Shown: piece by piece, positions 26,316 through 36,797 of the stretch
How the letters are laid out: every line of letters starts with the position of its first letter
Numbering within the stretch: the stretch's first letter is position 1
DNA from: Comamonadaceae bacterium
Lineage (GTDB): Bacteria; Pseudomonadota; Gammaproteobacteria; Burkholderiales; Burkholderiaceae_C
DNA length: 56,318 nucleotides
Direction: 5' to 3'
NCBI GenBank assembly: GCA_947450675.1
Contig: CANFWI010000014.1
Span: forward strand, 1-56,318
Notes under the pieces: model-generated
Databases searched by the model: none
What the model was told of the DNA's origin: nothing
What the model saw: only the letters and a program-made list of their open reading frames with translations
Position numbers and translations under genes: made by a program

Positions 26316-27485
26316 TTATTGGGGCTGAAAGCCGAAAATAGTGCCAGCGCGGGTGACGACCAAGAGCGTCTCGCCAGCCAAGGTGGGCGTTGCGACGATG
26401 GCTGAGCCGTCAGTCGTCAGGCGGTTCATCAAGCTGCCGTCTTCACGAGACAACAAATGCACGAAGCCGGAGGCATCTCCGATGGCAATCGAACGTCCCA
26501 CGACGCGTGGCGCCGTCAAACCACGAAAGCGCAATTTCTCGCTGCTCCAGCCGCTCTCGCCGTCTGCCCGCTTCCAAGTGACGACCTTGCCGTCAGACTC
26601 CACCGCGAAGACCAAGCGCTCGTCGCCGTCCAGGCCGACGCTGCCATCTGCCGGCTTGGTCCACTGCAAGACACCGCGCTCGGCATTCACGCAGCCGACA
26701 CTGGCTTGAAACGCTCGCACGCAAAGGATGTCATTCAAGCGACTCACCGGGCCGACCAAGTCGACCAGACGCTCGACGTCATTGATACCGCGGGGTGAGG
26801 CAATCGGCACTTCCCAACGCAGACTGCCATTGGCCGGATTCAAACCCGTCAGGCGGCCTGCAAGGCCGGCCACCAGCGTGTCGCCGACGGCGAGTAAAAC
26901 ACCGGCTTGGCGCAGCACCAAAGGTTCGGTTGGACGTTGCTGTGTCCACAGCTTGCGGCCACTGTTGCCATCAAAGGCATGAATCGCTCGGTCTGCCGTC
27001 AACAAGAAGACACGCCCACCGGCCACAAAGGGAGCGGTGTAGGCTTGCGCACTCAGCTTCTCGCGCCAAACTTCGCGGCCTTCGACAATCGCCACCAATT
27101 CATTGTTCTGCGTGACAACCGCGGCAATCCGTCCGTCACTGCCGACGCCAGCGGCCAAAGGCGTGGCGAGACTAAGACGCCAAATGTCACGCCCCGTGCG
27201 GGCATCAAGGGCGACAACCACACCGTCGCTGGCTGCAGCAAACAAGGTACTGCCCGAGACGCTCAGCGTCATGGGGAAGTTGACCGCGCCAAGCCGCGCG
27301 CTCCAGACTTGCTGAACCGGCACGACTGGCACAACTGATTGAAGTTCGGCGGGCTTGGGTTTGTTGGCCCCACCAGAGCAAGCCGACAACAAGGCCAACA
27401 ACAAGCCAGCAACGGGTAGACGCCAGCCGCGGCAGCCTTTAAGGACCGAGGTGCTGGCGCTGACGGACAGGTGAATCAGTTTCAT
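26316..27485 (-). CDS. bamB: Outer membrane assembly lipoprotein BamB
   Basis: A 389-residue lipoprotein of the BAM complex that inserts beta-barrel proteins in the outer membrane. A signal peptide precedes the lipobox LLSAC with Cys36. The body is a PQQ-type beta-propeller with repeated blade motifs such as VVALDARTGRDIWRL, IHAFDGNSGRKLWTQ, LTGLNPANGSLRWEV and VGCVNAERGVLQW. The start overlaps the stop of the upstream YfgM-like gene by 4 bases. Confidence 0.95.
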   Translation of the reverse strand: MKLIHLSVSASTSVLKGCRGWRLPVAGLLLALLSACSGGANKPKPAELQSVVPVVPVQQVWSARLGAVNFPMTLSVSGSTLFAAASDGVVVALDARTGRDIWRLSLATPLAAGVGSDGRIAAVVTQNNELVAIVEGREVWREKLSAQAYTAPFVAGGRVFLLTADRAIHAFDGNSGRKLWTQQRPTEPLVLRQAGVLLAVGDTLVAGLAGRLTGLNPANGSLRWEVPIASPRGINDVERLVDLVGPVSRLNDILCVRAFQASVGCVNAERGVLQWTKPADGSVGLDGDERLVFAVESDGKVVTWKRADGESGWSSEKLRFRGLTAPRVVGRSIAIGDASGFVHLLSREDGSLMNRLTTDGSAIVATPTLAGETLLVVTRAGTIFGFQPQ

Positions 27486-28180
27486 TTTGGGGACTCGCTG
27501 ACCGGCGCAACGCTGACGGATACCGCTTTAGCGGCGCCCACAGGGTCTACGCCCAAAGCGTTGAGTTTGACTTCGACCAAACGGCGGTATTCGGAACGTT
27601 CGTCGAACTCTTTGTAGGCCGACTGATATTGAGCGGTGGCTTCCGCTTTTTTGCCCTGCGCCGCCAGAATGTCGCCGCGGCGATCAGCCGCCAGCGCGGC
27701 GAATGCTTTGGGCATATGGCCTGAAACTTCCTGCAGCGCAGCATCGTAGGCCTTGGCTTCTAGCAAGATACCGGACAAGCGGAGTTTGGCAATGCTTTGA
27801 TAACCGTCATCAGAGGACTTGGTCGCGACCCAGCCCAAGGCACCCTTGGACGCATCAAGATTGCCTTTGTCGTAATACACCCGCGCTGCCAACAAGGCGG
27901 CCTGCTCGGCATAGGCCGTGCGACCGTAGCGTTCTTGCATGTCGGCCAAGGCGCGTTCCAGTTTCGGCATGTCGCCAGCGACTGCCGCACGCTCAACTTC
28001 GTCATACATGATGGCGGCTTGCGCGGCTTGGCTACGCTGCCAGTAGTGGTAGCCATTCCAGGCGGCCACAGCGCCACAGACGACGATCAAAGCCCAAGAA
28101 ATGGCGTTGCCGTAGCGCTTCCAGAAATGCTTCAACTCAGCGAGTTGTTCCTGCTCTTCGAGGTCCAGATGTTTTGCCAT
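27482..28180 (-). CDS. yfgM: YfgM-like tetratricopeptide protein (SecYEG ancillary subunit)
   Basis: A 232-residue membrane-anchored protein. It starts MAKHLDLEEQEQLAELKHFWKRYGN, then one membrane helix (about 27-45, ISWALIVVCGAVAAWNGYHYW), then a periplasmic TPR-like region to about 210. In E. coli YfgM associates with PpiD and the SecYEG translocon and helps pass proteins to periplasmic chaperones. Its place between hisS and bamB is the same as in E. coli, which supports the name. Overlaps bamB by 4 bases. Confidence 0.92.
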   Translation of the reverse strand: MAKHLDLEEQEQLAELKHFWKRYGNAISWALIVVCGAVAAWNGYHYWQRSQAAQAAIMYDEVERAAVAGDMPKLERALADMQERYGRTAYAEQAALLAARVYYDKGNLDASKGALGWVATKSSDDGYQSIAKLRLSGILLEAKAYDAALQEVSGHMPKAFAALAADRRGDILAAQGKKAEATAQYQSAYKEFDERSEYRRLVEVKLNALGVDPVGAAKAVSVSVAPVSESPK

Positions 28181-28233
28181 GGGTCTTGTTCACGATGCCG
28201 AAAGAAAGGTGGATTGTAGAGGCCGAGGTTGGC

Positions 28234-29544
28234 TCAGCCGAGTAGGATCGCCGCCCAAGAGGCTGCTTCATCAAGTTTGCGCAAGGATTGTTCGGCTTCG
28301 GCCTTGCTGCCGCGCAAGGGCTTGACCGCCACGCAACCGCTGGCCAATTCGGTCTCGCCAAAAATCAAGGCGAAACGCGCGCCGCTGGCGTCGGCTTTTT
28401 TAAATTGCGACTTCATGCTGCCCATGCCTTCAGCGCCAGAACCGGCACTGGCGTGCATTTGCACGCTGACACCTTGCGCACGCAGGGCTTGCAGGGTCTG
28501 CAAAACCACCGGCACGGCGGCAGCGTCAGGGACAATCGCATAAGCGTCGGGCACCAAGGCCGGCACGCTTTGGCCGGTCTCACGGACCAGCTCCAGCACG
28601 CGCTCGACACCCAGCGCCCAGCCCACAGCCGGCGCAGCTTTGCCGCCGATTTGCTCGATCAAATAGTCATAACGGCCGCCCGCGCACAAAGTGCCTTGCG
28701 CGCCCAATTGATCGGTGACGAACTCGAACACCGTGAGGTTGTAATAGTCGAGCCCACGCACCAACCGGTGGTTCAGCGTCCATGGCACCCCATTGGCGTC
28801 GAGGATGGCTTTGAGCGCGTCAAAGTGAGCCAGTGAGGCCGCGCCGAGGAAGTCGATCAGGCGCGGGGCGCTCTCGACCACGGCTTTCATCGCCGGGTTT
28901 TTGGTGTCCAAGATGCGCAACGGGTTGCTGTGCAGGCGACGCCGGGCATCTTCATCGAGCATGTCGGCATGTTGTTCAAAGTGGGTGATCAGCTGTGTCC
29001 GGTGCAGCGCCCGCTCCTCCGGTTGGCCGAGACTGTTGATCTCAAGACGCCAATCGGTGATGCCGATGTCTTTCCACAGGGCGGCAGCCAGCAAAATCAG
29101 TTCGGCATCAACTTCAGGGCCACCAAAGCCCAGAGCCTCGGCACCGATTTGATGAAACTGACGGTAACGACCACGCTGCGGACGTTCACGGCGAAACATC
29201 GGGCCCATGTAATAAAGCCGTTTACCGCCTTCGTACAGCAAGTTGTGCTCGGTCACAGCACGCACCACGCTGGCGGTGTTTTCGGGCCGCATGGTCAGAA
29301 AGGCATGGTCGCCGTTTTTGTCGGAGCGGTCTTCAAACGAGTACATCTCTTTTTCGACGATGTCTGTGACCTCGCCAATACCGCGTACAAAGAGTTGCGT
29401 GTGCTCCAAAATTGGCGTGCGGATGTTGCGATAAGCGTAACGCGCCATCAGTTCGCGGACTTTGCCCTCTAACCATTCCCAGCACGCCGATTCAGGCGGC
29501 AATATGTCGTTCATGCCTTTGACGGCAAGCAGTTTTTCAGCCAT
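28234..29544 (-). CDS. hisS: Histidyl-tRNA synthetase
   Basis: A 436-residue class II synthetase. It begins [12 protein letters not shown], motif 1 region [15 protein letters not shown], motif 2 in [18 protein letters not shown], HisA signature [15 protein letters not shown] and motif 3 in [11 protein letters not shown]. The C-terminal anticodon-binding domain starts near 330. Length is typical. It lies 5 bases after ispG and is probably co-transcribed with it. Confidence 0.97.
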   Translation of the reverse strand: MAEKLLAVKGMNDILPPESACWEWLEGKVRELMARYAYRNIRTPILEHTQLFVRGIGEVTDIVEKEMYSFEDRSDKNGDHAFLTMRPENTASVVRAVTEHNLLYEGGKRLYYMGPMFRRERPQRGRYRQFHQIGAEALGFGGPEVDAELILLAAALWKDIGITDWRLEINSLGQPEERALHRTQLITHFEQHADMLDEDARRRLHSNPLRILDTKNPAMKAVVESAPRLIDFLGAASLAHFDALKAILDANGVPWTLNHRLVRGLDYYNLTVFEFVTDQLGAQGTLCAGGRYDYLIEQIGGKAAPAVGWALGVERVLELVRETGQSVPALVPDAYAIVPDAAAVPVVLQTLQALRAQGVSVQMHASAGSGAEGMGSMKSQFKKADASGARFALIFGETELASGCVAVKPLRGSKAEAEQSLRKLDEAASWAAILLG

Positions 29545-29549
29545 GTTTT

Positions 29550-30827
29550 TTATGCGGCCTCGGTTGTTGCAGTGCTGCGACCGAAGCGATTTTCAATGTA
29601 GTTTTCGACGATAACCTGGAACTCTTCGGCGATACGGTCGCCACGCAGTGTCATGCGCTTTTCGCCATCAATGAAGACCGGCGCAGCAGGCGCTTCGCCA
29701 GAGCCTGGCAGACTGATGCCGAGGTCGGCATGCTTGCTCTCACCCGGGCCGTTGACGATGCAACCCATGACCGCAACCTTGAGCTTTTCAACGCCGGGGT
29801 ATTGCTCACGCCAGACCGGCATTTGGCCACGCAGGAAGTCGTCAATCTGTTTCGCCAGCACTTGAAAGGTGTCACTGGTGGTGCGGCCGCAGCCTGGGCA
29901 AGCGGTAACGCTCGGCACAAAACTGCGCAGACCCAGCGCCTGCAAAATCTCGGAGGCGATCAACACTTCTTGCGTGCGCGACTCGCCAGGCTGCGGCGTC
30001 AAAGAGACGCGAATCGTGTCGCCAATACCTTCTTGCAGCAAGATGCCCAGCACTGCGGCAGACGCCACCGTGCCTTTGGTGCCCATGCCGGCTTCGGTCA
30101 GTCCCAGGTGCAAGGCATGTTGCGTGCGCTTGGACAGCTCACGGTAAACCGAGATCAGGTCTTGCACGCCGCTGACCTTGCAGGACAAAATGATTTGCTC
30201 ATGCGCCATGCCCATTTGTTGGGCCAGTGCTGCCGAATCAAGCGCCGAGGTGATGAGCGCTTCATACATGACTTGCTTGGCATCCCATGGGTTGCTTCGA
30301 GCGCTGTTCTGGTCCATCAGACTGGCCAGCAACTCTTGGTCGAGGCTGCCCCAGTTGACACCAATCCGCACGGGTTTGTTCCAGCGCACAGCCGCCTCAA
30401 TCATCTGGCCAAACTGCTTGTCGTGTTTGTTGCCCTTGCCGACATTGCCGGGATTGATACGGTACTTCGACAGCGCTTCGGCGCAGGCCGGGTAATCGGT
30501 CAGCAGCCGGTGGCCATTGAAGTGAAAGTCGCCAATCAGGGGCACGTCAATGCCCATGCGATCAAGCTGGTCGCGAACATGCGGCACGGCCTCAGCCGCC
30601 TCTGGCGTGTTGACCGTGATGCGAACCATTTCAGAACCCGCAACAGCAAGCTCCTTGATTTGAATAGCGGTACCGATGACATCGACGGTGTCGGTGTTGG
30701 TCATCGACTGCACACGCACAGGCGCATCACCGCCGACGGTGACCACGCGCGAACCCCAGACCACGCGGGCCTGGGCAGAGCGTCGGGCCAGTGGCTCGGC
30801 GGACTCAATCGGAAGGCAGGGCTGCAT
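29550..30827 (-). CDS. ispG: 4-hydroxy-3-methylbut-2-en-1-yl diphosphate synthase (flavodoxin/ferredoxin)
   Basis: A 425-residue enzyme of the methylerythritol phosphate pathway to isoprenoids. The TIM-barrel part has [11 protein letters not shown] and [14 protein letters not shown]; the C-terminal 4Fe-4S domain has CPGCGRT and GCIVNGPGE, giving the three cluster Cys residues plus Glu. Length matches the longer betaproteobacterial form. It is 2 bases from rodZ and 5 from hisS, in one leftward group. Confidence 0.97.
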   Translation of the reverse strand: MQPCLPIESAEPLARRSAQARVVWGSRVVTVGGDAPVRVQSMTNTDTVDVIGTAIQIKELAVAGSEMVRITVNTPEAAEAVPHVRDQLDRMGIDVPLIGDFHFNGHRLLTDYPACAEALSKYRINPGNVGKGNKHDKQFGQMIEAAVRWNKPVRIGVNWGSLDQELLASLMDQNSARSNPWDAKQVMYEALITSALDSAALAQQMGMAHEQIILSCKVSGVQDLISVYRELSKRTQHALHLGLTEAGMGTKGTVASAAVLGILLQEGIGDTIRVSLTPQPGESRTQEVLIASEILQALGLRSFVPSVTACPGCGRTTSDTFQVLAKQIDDFLRGQMPVWREQYPGVEKLKVAVMGCIVNGPGESKHADLGISLPGSGEAPAAPVFIDGEKRMTLRGDRIAEEFQVIVENYIENRFGRSTATTEAA

Positions 30828-30829
30828 TT

Positions 30830-31726
30830 TTATTTCACCTCAAAACGAGCAACGTTGTCGCGGGAGATGGGCGTCAGGTCAAACGCCTGGCCGCGAATTT
30901 GAACCTGCGTCACGTCGGCCCGGCCCACAATGACATTCAAAGGCAGTGCCCCCGATGCCCCAGCGACTTCGCCAGCGAGCAACTTGCGACGCAACAAAAC
31001 GGCGCCTTGGGTGTCGGTTACTTCAACCCAAGATTCAGCCGTCGGCCTGAAGACCACCAAGCCAGTGGCTGGCGGGGTGCCGGTTTGAACGCCCTCAGCC
31101 GCAGGCAGGACCACACCAGCAACGGCTGCTGATGAATTCACATTGGCGGCGGCAGCACTGGGAGCCGCCGACAACGGGACTGGAGCGGTCGGTTCAACAG
31201 CCATCACCGGCAAGGACGGGGTCGACACGCCATCGCCTTCGGCGACTTCCGATGGGGATGACGCAAAATCGAGCGGCGGTAAAAATACCAGCGCCAGGGC
31301 GCCCAGGACCAAGAGCAGTCCGCCGATCACGGCTCGCTTTGAAAATTTTCCTGAGAGGCTGGTGGGACGATTTGAAATGTTGGCACCAACAAGAGCGGGC
31401 CGGCTTTCGCTTCGTTGACTCAGATCATCCGTCGAATGATGGGGCAAGAGCTGAAGAATCTGCGCCGAATCGACCTTCAGGGCACGGCACACGCTAGCCG
31501 CCAGAGCCCTGACATAAACGGCATTCGGCAACAACTCGAAACGATCCGTCTCCAAAGCCTCTAGCTTTTTGACCGGCACCTTCAGCGACACCGCCAGCGC
31601 TGCAATGTGCAGACCTGCCGCTTCGCGGGCACGACGAATCAAGGCCCCTGCCGTCGGTTCGGGCTGAGCCACGGGCAAGGTTGGGCTTGGGTTTGTATCG
31701 GTCGATTGACCAGTGTCTTCACTCAT
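30830..31726 (-). CDS. rodZ: RodZ-like cytoskeletal/HTH protein
   Basis: A 298-residue protein with a cytoplasmic helix-turn-helix of the RodZ type (about 26-95: [38 protein letters not shown]), a membrane helix at about 132-150, an Ala/Pro/Ser-rich periplasmic linker, and a C-terminal DUF4115 domain with [19 protein letters not shown]. RodZ links MreB filaments to the elongation machinery. It overlaps pilF by 8 bases and lies 2 bases from ispG; pilF-rodZ-ispG-hisS is a conserved order. Confidence 0.92.
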   Translation of the reverse strand: MSEDTGQSTDTNPSPTLPVAQPEPTAGALIRRAREAAGLHIAALAVSLKVPVKKLEALETDRFELLPNAVYVRALAASVCRALKVDSAQILQLLPHHSTDDLSQRSESRPALVGANISNRPTSLSGKFSKRAVIGGLLLVLGALALVFLPPLDFASSPSEVAEGDGVSTPSLPVMAVEPTAPVPLSAAPSAAAANVNSSAAVAGVVLPAAEGVQTGTPPATGLVVFRPTAESWVEVTDTQGAVLLRRKLLAGEVAGASGALPLNVIVGRADVTQVQIRGQAFDLTPISRDNVARFEVK

Positions 31727-32537
31727 GAAAAGCCCCTTTGTCGTACGCGATCAACTCGCGGGATTGTGCGAAACGCTCCCTCAACCGACCAGCCAACGCC
31801 AGCACTGCATCTGGATTGTTCAGCTGTCTTTCAATTTTGATGCCCAACCACAAGGTCTCAGCGTTGGCCAAAGGTCCGCCGTTGAGCTGCTGCATATAAG
31901 GCTGCGCAGGCTGAACTTGACCCCGGTTAAACAACAAGTGCGCAAGGTTGTAGGCCGTCACCGGATGGCCGGCATCCAAGCCATACGATCTTGACAGACT
32001 GAGTTCCGCCTCGTCGGTCTGCCCAGAGCGCATTTGACACAAACCTTGCGCCATCCAACTCTTGGCTGGATGGGCATAAACCGGATTGCCAATCGCCTGC
32101 GCAAAATACTTTGCCGAAGACTCATATTGAGCGTGCTGACAAAGTAACCAAGCGTAGTTGTGGGCGGCATCGGCATCACGCGGATTCAACGCCAAAGCGC
32201 GGTCAAAACTGTCAGACGCCAGGGGCAAGTCATTCAGACGCAAATACACCAGACCGCGCAGGTTGTAGGCACCTGCATAGGCGGGGTCAATGGCGATCGC
32301 TTGCTTGATTTCATCCAGCGCCACATGGGTCTGGCCTTGCTGAAAATAAGCCGTGGCCAGCTCCAGCCGAATCCGCGCCCGACGCTGGTTCGGCGTTTCG
32401 TCAGACTCCGTTTGAAGATCGGCGCGGACATCAGAGCGGGCAGACGCATCCAACCCTGACACCGCTTGCGCGCAACCAGACAGCCACACAGCCAGCGCAC
32501 AGACAAGAGCGTGAGTCAGCGTGGCGTTCAGCTTCAT
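31719..32537 (-). CDS. pilF: Type IV pilus assembly lipoprotein PilF/PilW
   Basis: A 272-residue TPR lipoprotein starting at ATG 32537. The lipobox is WLSGC (Cys22), followed by four or more TPR units (for example [23 protein letters not shown] and [22 protein letters not shown]). PilF is the pilotin needed for outer-membrane localisation and multimerisation of the secretin PilQ. No other pilus gene is in the window. The start overlaps the rlmN stop by 4 bases and the end overlaps rodZ by 8. Confidence 0.92.
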   Translation of the reverse strand: MKLNATLTHALVCALAVWLSGCAQAVSGLDASARSDVRADLQTESDETPNQRRARIRLELATAYFQQGQTHVALDEIKQAIAIDPAYAGAYNLRGLVYLRLNDLPLASDSFDRALALNPRDADAAHNYAWLLCQHAQYESSAKYFAQAIGNPVYAHPAKSWMAQGLCQMRSGQTDEAELSLSRSYGLDAGHPVTAYNLAHLLFNRGQVQPAQPYMQQLNGGPLANAETLWLGIKIERQLNNPDAVLALAGRLRERFAQSRELIAYDKGAFHE

Positions 32538-33682
32538 GGCTGACTGGCCGGTGCAACGACCACCTTGATACCGGCCAACATCCCTTGGCGCTGGGTTGCC
32601 ATGCGTTTTTGCACATCGGTGCGGTCCTGCACGTCGCCGGCGAGTTGTCCGCAAGCGGCGTCAATGTCATCGCCACGGGTTTTTCGCACGGTGGTGACGA
32701 TGCCGGCATCCAGCAAAATTTTGGCAAATGCCAGTACCTGCGGCATGGCCGAACGCGTCAGCCCCGAAGCCGGAAAAGGATTGAAAGGAATCAGGTTGAA
32801 CTTGCACGACAGCCCGTCCACCGCGTGCTTGCGCATCAAGGCAACCAATTGGCGCGCGTGCTCAGGCTGGTCGTTCACGCCGTCGAGCATGCAATATTCA
32901 AAGGTGATGAAGTCACGCGGCGCAAAGACTTGATAGCGGGCGCAAGCCTGCAACAACTCAGCAATCGGGTATTTGCGGTTCAGCGGCACGAGGTTGTCAC
33001 GCAAGGCGTCTTCAGGCGCATGCAGCGACACCGCCAGTGCGACCGGACAGTCTTGGCCGAGCCGGTCGATCATCGGCACCACGCCGGAGGTAGAGACCGT
33101 GACACGGCGGCGAGACAGGCCGTAAGCGTGGTCGTCCAGCATGACGCGCAAGGCGGGCAACAACTGCGCATAATTTTGCAGTGGCTCGCCCATGCCCATC
33201 ATCACCACGTTGGAGATAACGCGCTCTTGTTTACCCAAATGCTGGCGCAAAAAGTGCTCGGCAAACCAGAGCTGCGCGGTGATTTCGGCGGTGCTGAGGT
33301 TGCGGCTGAAGCCTTGGTGACCGGTCGAACAAAAACGGCAACCCACGGCGCAACCGGCTTGGGATGAAATACACAAAGTACCGCGGTCAGCTTCAGGAAT
33401 GAAGACGGTCTCGATGACATCGCCCGCACCGACGTCGAACAACCACTTGATCGTGCCGTCAGCAGAGTCATGCCTAGACAGCACGGTGAGCGCCTGAATG
33501 TGAGCCTTGCCGGCAAGCTTGCTGCGCAGCGACTTGGCCAGATCGGTCATCTGCTCAAAGTCAGTCGCGCCGCGCTGATGGATCCAGCGGAACAGCTGGG
33601 TCGCGCGAAAACGCTTTTCGCCGAGTTGCTCGCAAAATGCGGCTAAGCCATCAAGGTCAAAGTCGAGAAGATTGGTGGTCAT
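32534..33682 (-). CDS. rlmN: Dual-specificity 23S rRNA/tRNA adenine C2-methyltransferase RlmN
   Basis: A 382-residue radical SAM enzyme that methylates C2 of A2503 in 23S rRNA and A37 in some tRNAs. The cluster motif is CAVGCRFC with Cys111, Cys115 and Cys118; Cys344 in DIDAACGQL is the methyl-carrying Cys. [10 protein letters not shown] and STSGVVPMI are also diagnostic. ATG 33682 ([12 protein letters not shown]) is chosen over an ATG seven codons upstream. It overlaps pilF by 4 bases. Confidence 0.97.
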   Translation of the reverse strand: MTTNLLDFDLDGLAAFCEQLGEKRFRATQLFRWIHQRGATDFEQMTDLAKSLRSKLAGKAHIQALTVLSRHDSADGTIKWLFDVGAGDVIETVFIPEADRGTLCISSQAGCAVGCRFCSTGHQGFSRNLSTAEITAQLWFAEHFLRQHLGKQERVISNVVMMGMGEPLQNYAQLLPALRVMLDDHAYGLSRRRVTVSTSGVVPMIDRLGQDCPVALAVSLHAPEDALRDNLVPLNRKYPIAELLQACARYQVFAPRDFITFEYCMLDGVNDQPEHARQLVALMRKHAVDGLSCKFNLIPFNPFPASGLTRSAMPQVLAFAKILLDAGIVTTVRKTRGDDIDAACGQLAGDVQDRTDVQKRMATQRQGMLAGIKVVVAPASQP

Positions 33683-33805
33683 GACAGGGTCGCCTTTCTG
33701 CACTGGAAATTACCCGCGCCGAAAGGCCGAACCTGCCACCCACGAAATGAGGCCCCAGGCCAGCAACGACCCGAAGGCGGGCTGTGACGCTGTGGGGCCG
33801 ACATA

Positions 33806-34231
33806 TCAGCGTGCGTAAATATTCATGCCTGCGAAGAAGAAGCTGATCTCGACTTGCGCTGTTTCAACAGCGTCAGAACCGTGAACGGCATTGGCGTCAA
33901 TGCTTTCAGCGAAATCAGCGCGGATCGTGCCTGGAGCGGCTTTCTTCGGGTCGGTCGCGCCCAACAGATCACGGTGCTTCAGCACAGCGTTTTCGCCTTC
34001 GAGGGCTTGGATCATCACTGGGCCGGAGACCATGAAATCAACCAGATCCTTGAAGAAAGGACGCTCGCGGTGCACGCCGTAGAAAGCTTCAGCTTCGCCG
34101 CGTGAGAGGTGCACAAACTTGGCAGCCACAATTTTCAAGCCAGCAGCTTCGAAACGTGCGTAGATCTGGCCAATGACGTTCTTAGCGACAGCGTCAGGCT
34201 TGATGATGGAGAGAGTACGTTCGATAGCCAT
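33806..34231 (-). CDS. ndk: Nucleoside diphosphate kinase
   Basis: A 141-residue enzyme that moves phosphate between nucleoside tri- and diphosphates through a phosphohistidine. The active-site His117 lies in NAVHGSD; the N-terminus [12 protein letters not shown] and [11 protein letters not shown] are typical. It is followed leftward by rlmN after 123 bases with no gene in between, and a perfect dyad lies upstream. Confidence 0.97.
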   Translation of the reverse strand: MAIERTLSIIKPDAVAKNVIGQIYARFEAAGLKIVAAKFVHLSRGEAEAFYGVHRERPFFKDLVDFMVSGPVMIQALEGENAVLKHRDLLGATDPKKAAPGTIRADFAESIDANAVHGSDAVETAQVEISFFFAGMNIYAR

Positions 34232-34262
34232 GAGGAATCCTTAACTTTAGAATTTTGAGGGA

Positions 34263-34279
34263 TTGTTCAGAATGAACAA
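34263..34279. promoter_or_regulatory. Perfect 17-bp dyad upstream of ndk
   Basis: TTGTTCA (34263-34269) and TGAACAA (34273-34279) are exact mirror arms around GAA, 32-48 bases before the ndk ATG. It could be a regulator binding site overlapping the ndk promoter or a small hairpin in its leader. No T-run follows on the minus strand. Confidence 0.5.
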
Positions 34280-34358
34280 AGCCTTAGAGTTTAACCTGAG
34301 CGCACCACCTGTGTGCGCCGAAGGGCGGGTTGAAATGCCTTGAATTTCAGCGGCCTGT

Positions 34359-35960
34359 TCAGCGATTCCCGCTTCGACCGCCGCCACCGCCGCTGCCGCC
34401 TCGGTTACCGCCACCACCTCCACCGCCGCCACGGCGTGGGCCACCCGTGCCGCCACCGCCACCATAACCGCCGCCGTACCCTCCGGCACCACCTCCGCCG
34501 CCGTACCCTCCGCCACCACCACCGCCGCGACGCTGACCTTGGCCCTGCGCGTCACGTTGCTTGGTGAAGGTATCGGCACCGATGTAGCCAAACGAGGTTT
34601 TCATGGGATCCGGCTGAGAACCACCCGGCGGGTTGTCTGATCTGCCCGAACGATCGCCGCCGCGCGACTGACCTTGTCGGCCCGCATTACCGCCACCGCC
34701 GCCAAAGTTACCTTGCCGCGGGCCGCCGCGTGGGCCACCTGGGCCACCTGGGCCGCCCGGGCCTGATGTACGACCACCGGCGCCACCTCTTCCACGACCC
34801 GCATCTTGCCGCTGTGGTGGCGGCTGCAAGTCATAGGGCTCTGGCGCGTCTTCCCGCTGTGCATCGCCAGGTTGACGCGCCGCCGGCGCACCCCGATTGC
34901 CGCGTGAACGCTCCTGCCTAGGACCGCGTCCTGTGCGGCCCTTGCCAGGGGCGCCGTCGGCTTGACGCGGCGGCCGTGGATCGCCGCGCGATTCAGATCG
35001 GTTCACGGCATTCGTCAACGCGGCAATGTCGTTGTCATCGAGTTCAACGAAAGCGCCGCGCTTGAGGCCGCGCGGCAACATGACTGCGCCATAGCGAATG
35101 CGAATCAAACGACTGACGGCGTGGCCGACAGCTTCAAACATGCGCCGTACTTCGCGATTTCGGCCTTCAGAAATCGTCACCTTGTACCAGCAGTTGGCGC
35201 CCTCGCCTCCGCCGGCCTCAATCGTGCCGAACTGCGCTATGCCGTCGTCTAGCTGGACGCCATCCAACAAGCGTTTTTTCTCTTCGTTGTTCAAGGCGCC
35301 CAGCACCCGAACAGCGTATTCACGCTCCAAGCCAAAACGCGGATGCATCAGTTGGTTGGCCAGCTCGCCAGAACTCGTCAACAGCAACAAGCCCTCTGTG
35401 TTCAGGTCAAGCCGACCGACGGACTGCCACTTGCCCTGGTAGAGCTTGGGCAGACGCCGAAAAACGGTGGGCCGGTTTTGCGGGTCATCGTGGGTGACGA
35501 CCTCACCAGACGGCTTGTGGTAAGCGATCACACGGGCAGGCGGCGGGTCAATGCGCACCCGAACCGGCTTGCCGTTGACCTTGACCGTGTCGCCAAATTG
35601 GATGCGCTGACCGACGTGCGCCGGCTCGGCGTTGACGGAAATTCGCCCTTCCAGAATCAGCTGCTCCATCTCTAGGCGCGAACCCAAACCGGCCTGCGCC
35701 AACACTTTGTGCAGCTTCGGGCTTTCCGGCTGAGCCGACAGCACCCGCTTGGACAAGACGACGGCAACATCTTCTTCATCAGCGTCGAATTGGCCGGTCA
35801 CCACATCTTCGAATTGATAGGCAGAATCGCGGATGGATGCGACCTGTGGCCGACGCGCTGGCGGCTGTTGTGGAGCGTCCTGCAGATCGGAATTGATGGC
35901 CTCAGCAACCGGCTGGAGAGGTGTGTCGGTGGCCGGAACGGGGGTGTCTGATGGGTTCAT
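34359..35960 (-). CDS. rluB: 23S rRNA pseudouridine synthase RluB with long Gly-rich tail
   Basis: A 533-residue protein. After a variable N-terminus (1-75) comes an S4 domain (about 80-135, [14 protein letters not shown]), then the RsuA/RluB-type catalytic domain with catalytic Asp185 in [10 protein letters not shown] and the closing [17 protein letters not shown]. RluB makes pseudouridine 2605 in 23S rRNA. From about residue 330 the chain becomes an Arg/Pro/Gln- and then Gly-rich tail, with long poly-Gly runs near the end, likely disordered and able to contact RNA. Its ATG overlaps the scpB stop (ATGA). Confidence 0.95.
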   Translation of the reverse strand: MNPSDTPVPATDTPLQPVAEAINSDLQDAPQQPPARRPQVASIRDSAYQFEDVVTGQFDADEEDVAVVLSKRVLSAQPESPKLHKVLAQAGLGSRLEMEQLILEGRISVNAEPAHVGQRIQFGDTVKVNGKPVRVRIDPPPARVIAYHKPSGEVVTHDDPQNRPTVFRRLPKLYQGKWQSVGRLDLNTEGLLLLTSSGELANQLMHPRFGLEREYAVRVLGALNNEEKKRLLDGVQLDDGIAQFGTIEAGGGEGANCWYKVTISEGRNREVRRMFEAVGHAVSRLIRIRYGAVMLPRGLKRGAFVELDDNDIAALTNAVNRSESRGDPRPPRQADGAPGKGRTGRGPRQERSRGNRGAPAARQPGDAQREDAPEPYDLQPPPQRQDAGRGRGGAGGRTSGPGGPGGPGGPRGGPRQGNFGGGGGNAGRQGQSRGGDRSGRSDNPPGGSQPDPMKTSFGYIGADTFTKQRDAQGQGQRRGGGGGGGYGGGGGAGGYGGGYGGGGGTGGPRRGGGGGGGGNRGGSGGGGGRSGNR

Positions 35961-36670
35961 GTGTTTTCGCGGGTTGGCGTGTCAGGGGCTTCGGGCGTCG
36001 TCGGTGTCTCAATCTTGGACTCTGTCCCGGTCTCAATCTCTGTCTCGAATTCGATCTCCATCACTGCCTCGATCTCCGCCTGAACCACGATGGGCTCAGC
36101 CATCGGCGTCGGTTCAGACAAACCAAACTCAATCTGCTCGAGCATGGCGGCCTCGCCTTCGGTGCTGCTCATCGCCGGCAACTGGTCGAGCGACTCAACC
36201 CCGAGGTCGTCCAGAAACTGGCGGGTGGTCGCGTAAAGCCCAGGGCGGCCGACGGTTTCACGGTGGCCGATCACTTCGACCCAACCGCGATCTTCAAGCT
36301 GCTTGAGCAACAGACTGTTGATCGTCACGCCTCGAATGTCTTCCATGTCGCCGCGGGTCACAGGTTGACGGTAGGCAATGATCGCCAAGGTCTCCAGCGC
36401 TGCGCGGGTGTACTTGGGCGGCTTCTCAGGATGCAATCGGTCTAGAAATTCACGCATCTCCGGACGGCTTTGAAAGCGCCAGCCACTCGCCACGTGGATC
36501 AATTCAACGCCACGACCCGCCCAATCGTCCTGCAACTGCTGCAACAGGCGTTTCAGGGTGTCGGCTGACAACACACCATCGAAAAGCACCTCCATCTCGC
36601 GCACATGCAAAGGTTGCGGAGCGCAGATCAATGCCGTTTCGAGGACGCGCTTTGCATCCATCGTATTCAT
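35957..36670 (-). CDS. scpB: Segregation and condensation protein B
   Basis: A 237-residue protein with the paired winged-helix ScpB fold: [19 protein letters not shown] at the start, then [29 protein letters not shown] and [20 protein letters not shown], which is the diagnostic region. With ScpA and SMC it forms the condensin-like complex. Residues after 170 form an acidic Glu/Thr-rich tail. scpA is not adjacent. Overlaps rluB by 4 bases. Confidence 0.95.
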   Translation of the reverse strand: MNTMDAKRVLETALICAPQPLHVREMEVLFDGVLSADTLKRLLQQLQDDWAGRGVELIHVASGWRFQSRPEMREFLDRLHPEKPPKYTRAALETLAIIAYRQPVTRGDMEDIRGVTINSLLLKQLEDRGWVEVIGHRETVGRPGLYATTRQFLDDLGVESLDQLPAMSSTEGEAAMLEQIEFGLSEPTPMAEPIVVQAEIEAVMEIEFETEIETGTESKIETPTTPEAPDTPTRENT

Positions 36671-36797
36671 GAATTTTCAAATCCGTAAAAAAGCCGGGTG
36701 AGGCGGGCCTGGTGACAAACGAGGCGGGGGCACAGAGACGAGAGGTTCAGGTTGGCGAAAAACCACCCAGTGAGCGTAACGCTGGCGTGTAGTGAAA

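Noticed and set aside
33683..33805. Possible gene or small RNA between ndk and rlmN
   Set aside because: Short frames only, no ribosome binding site, no stable terminator-like stem; I see nothing to annotate.
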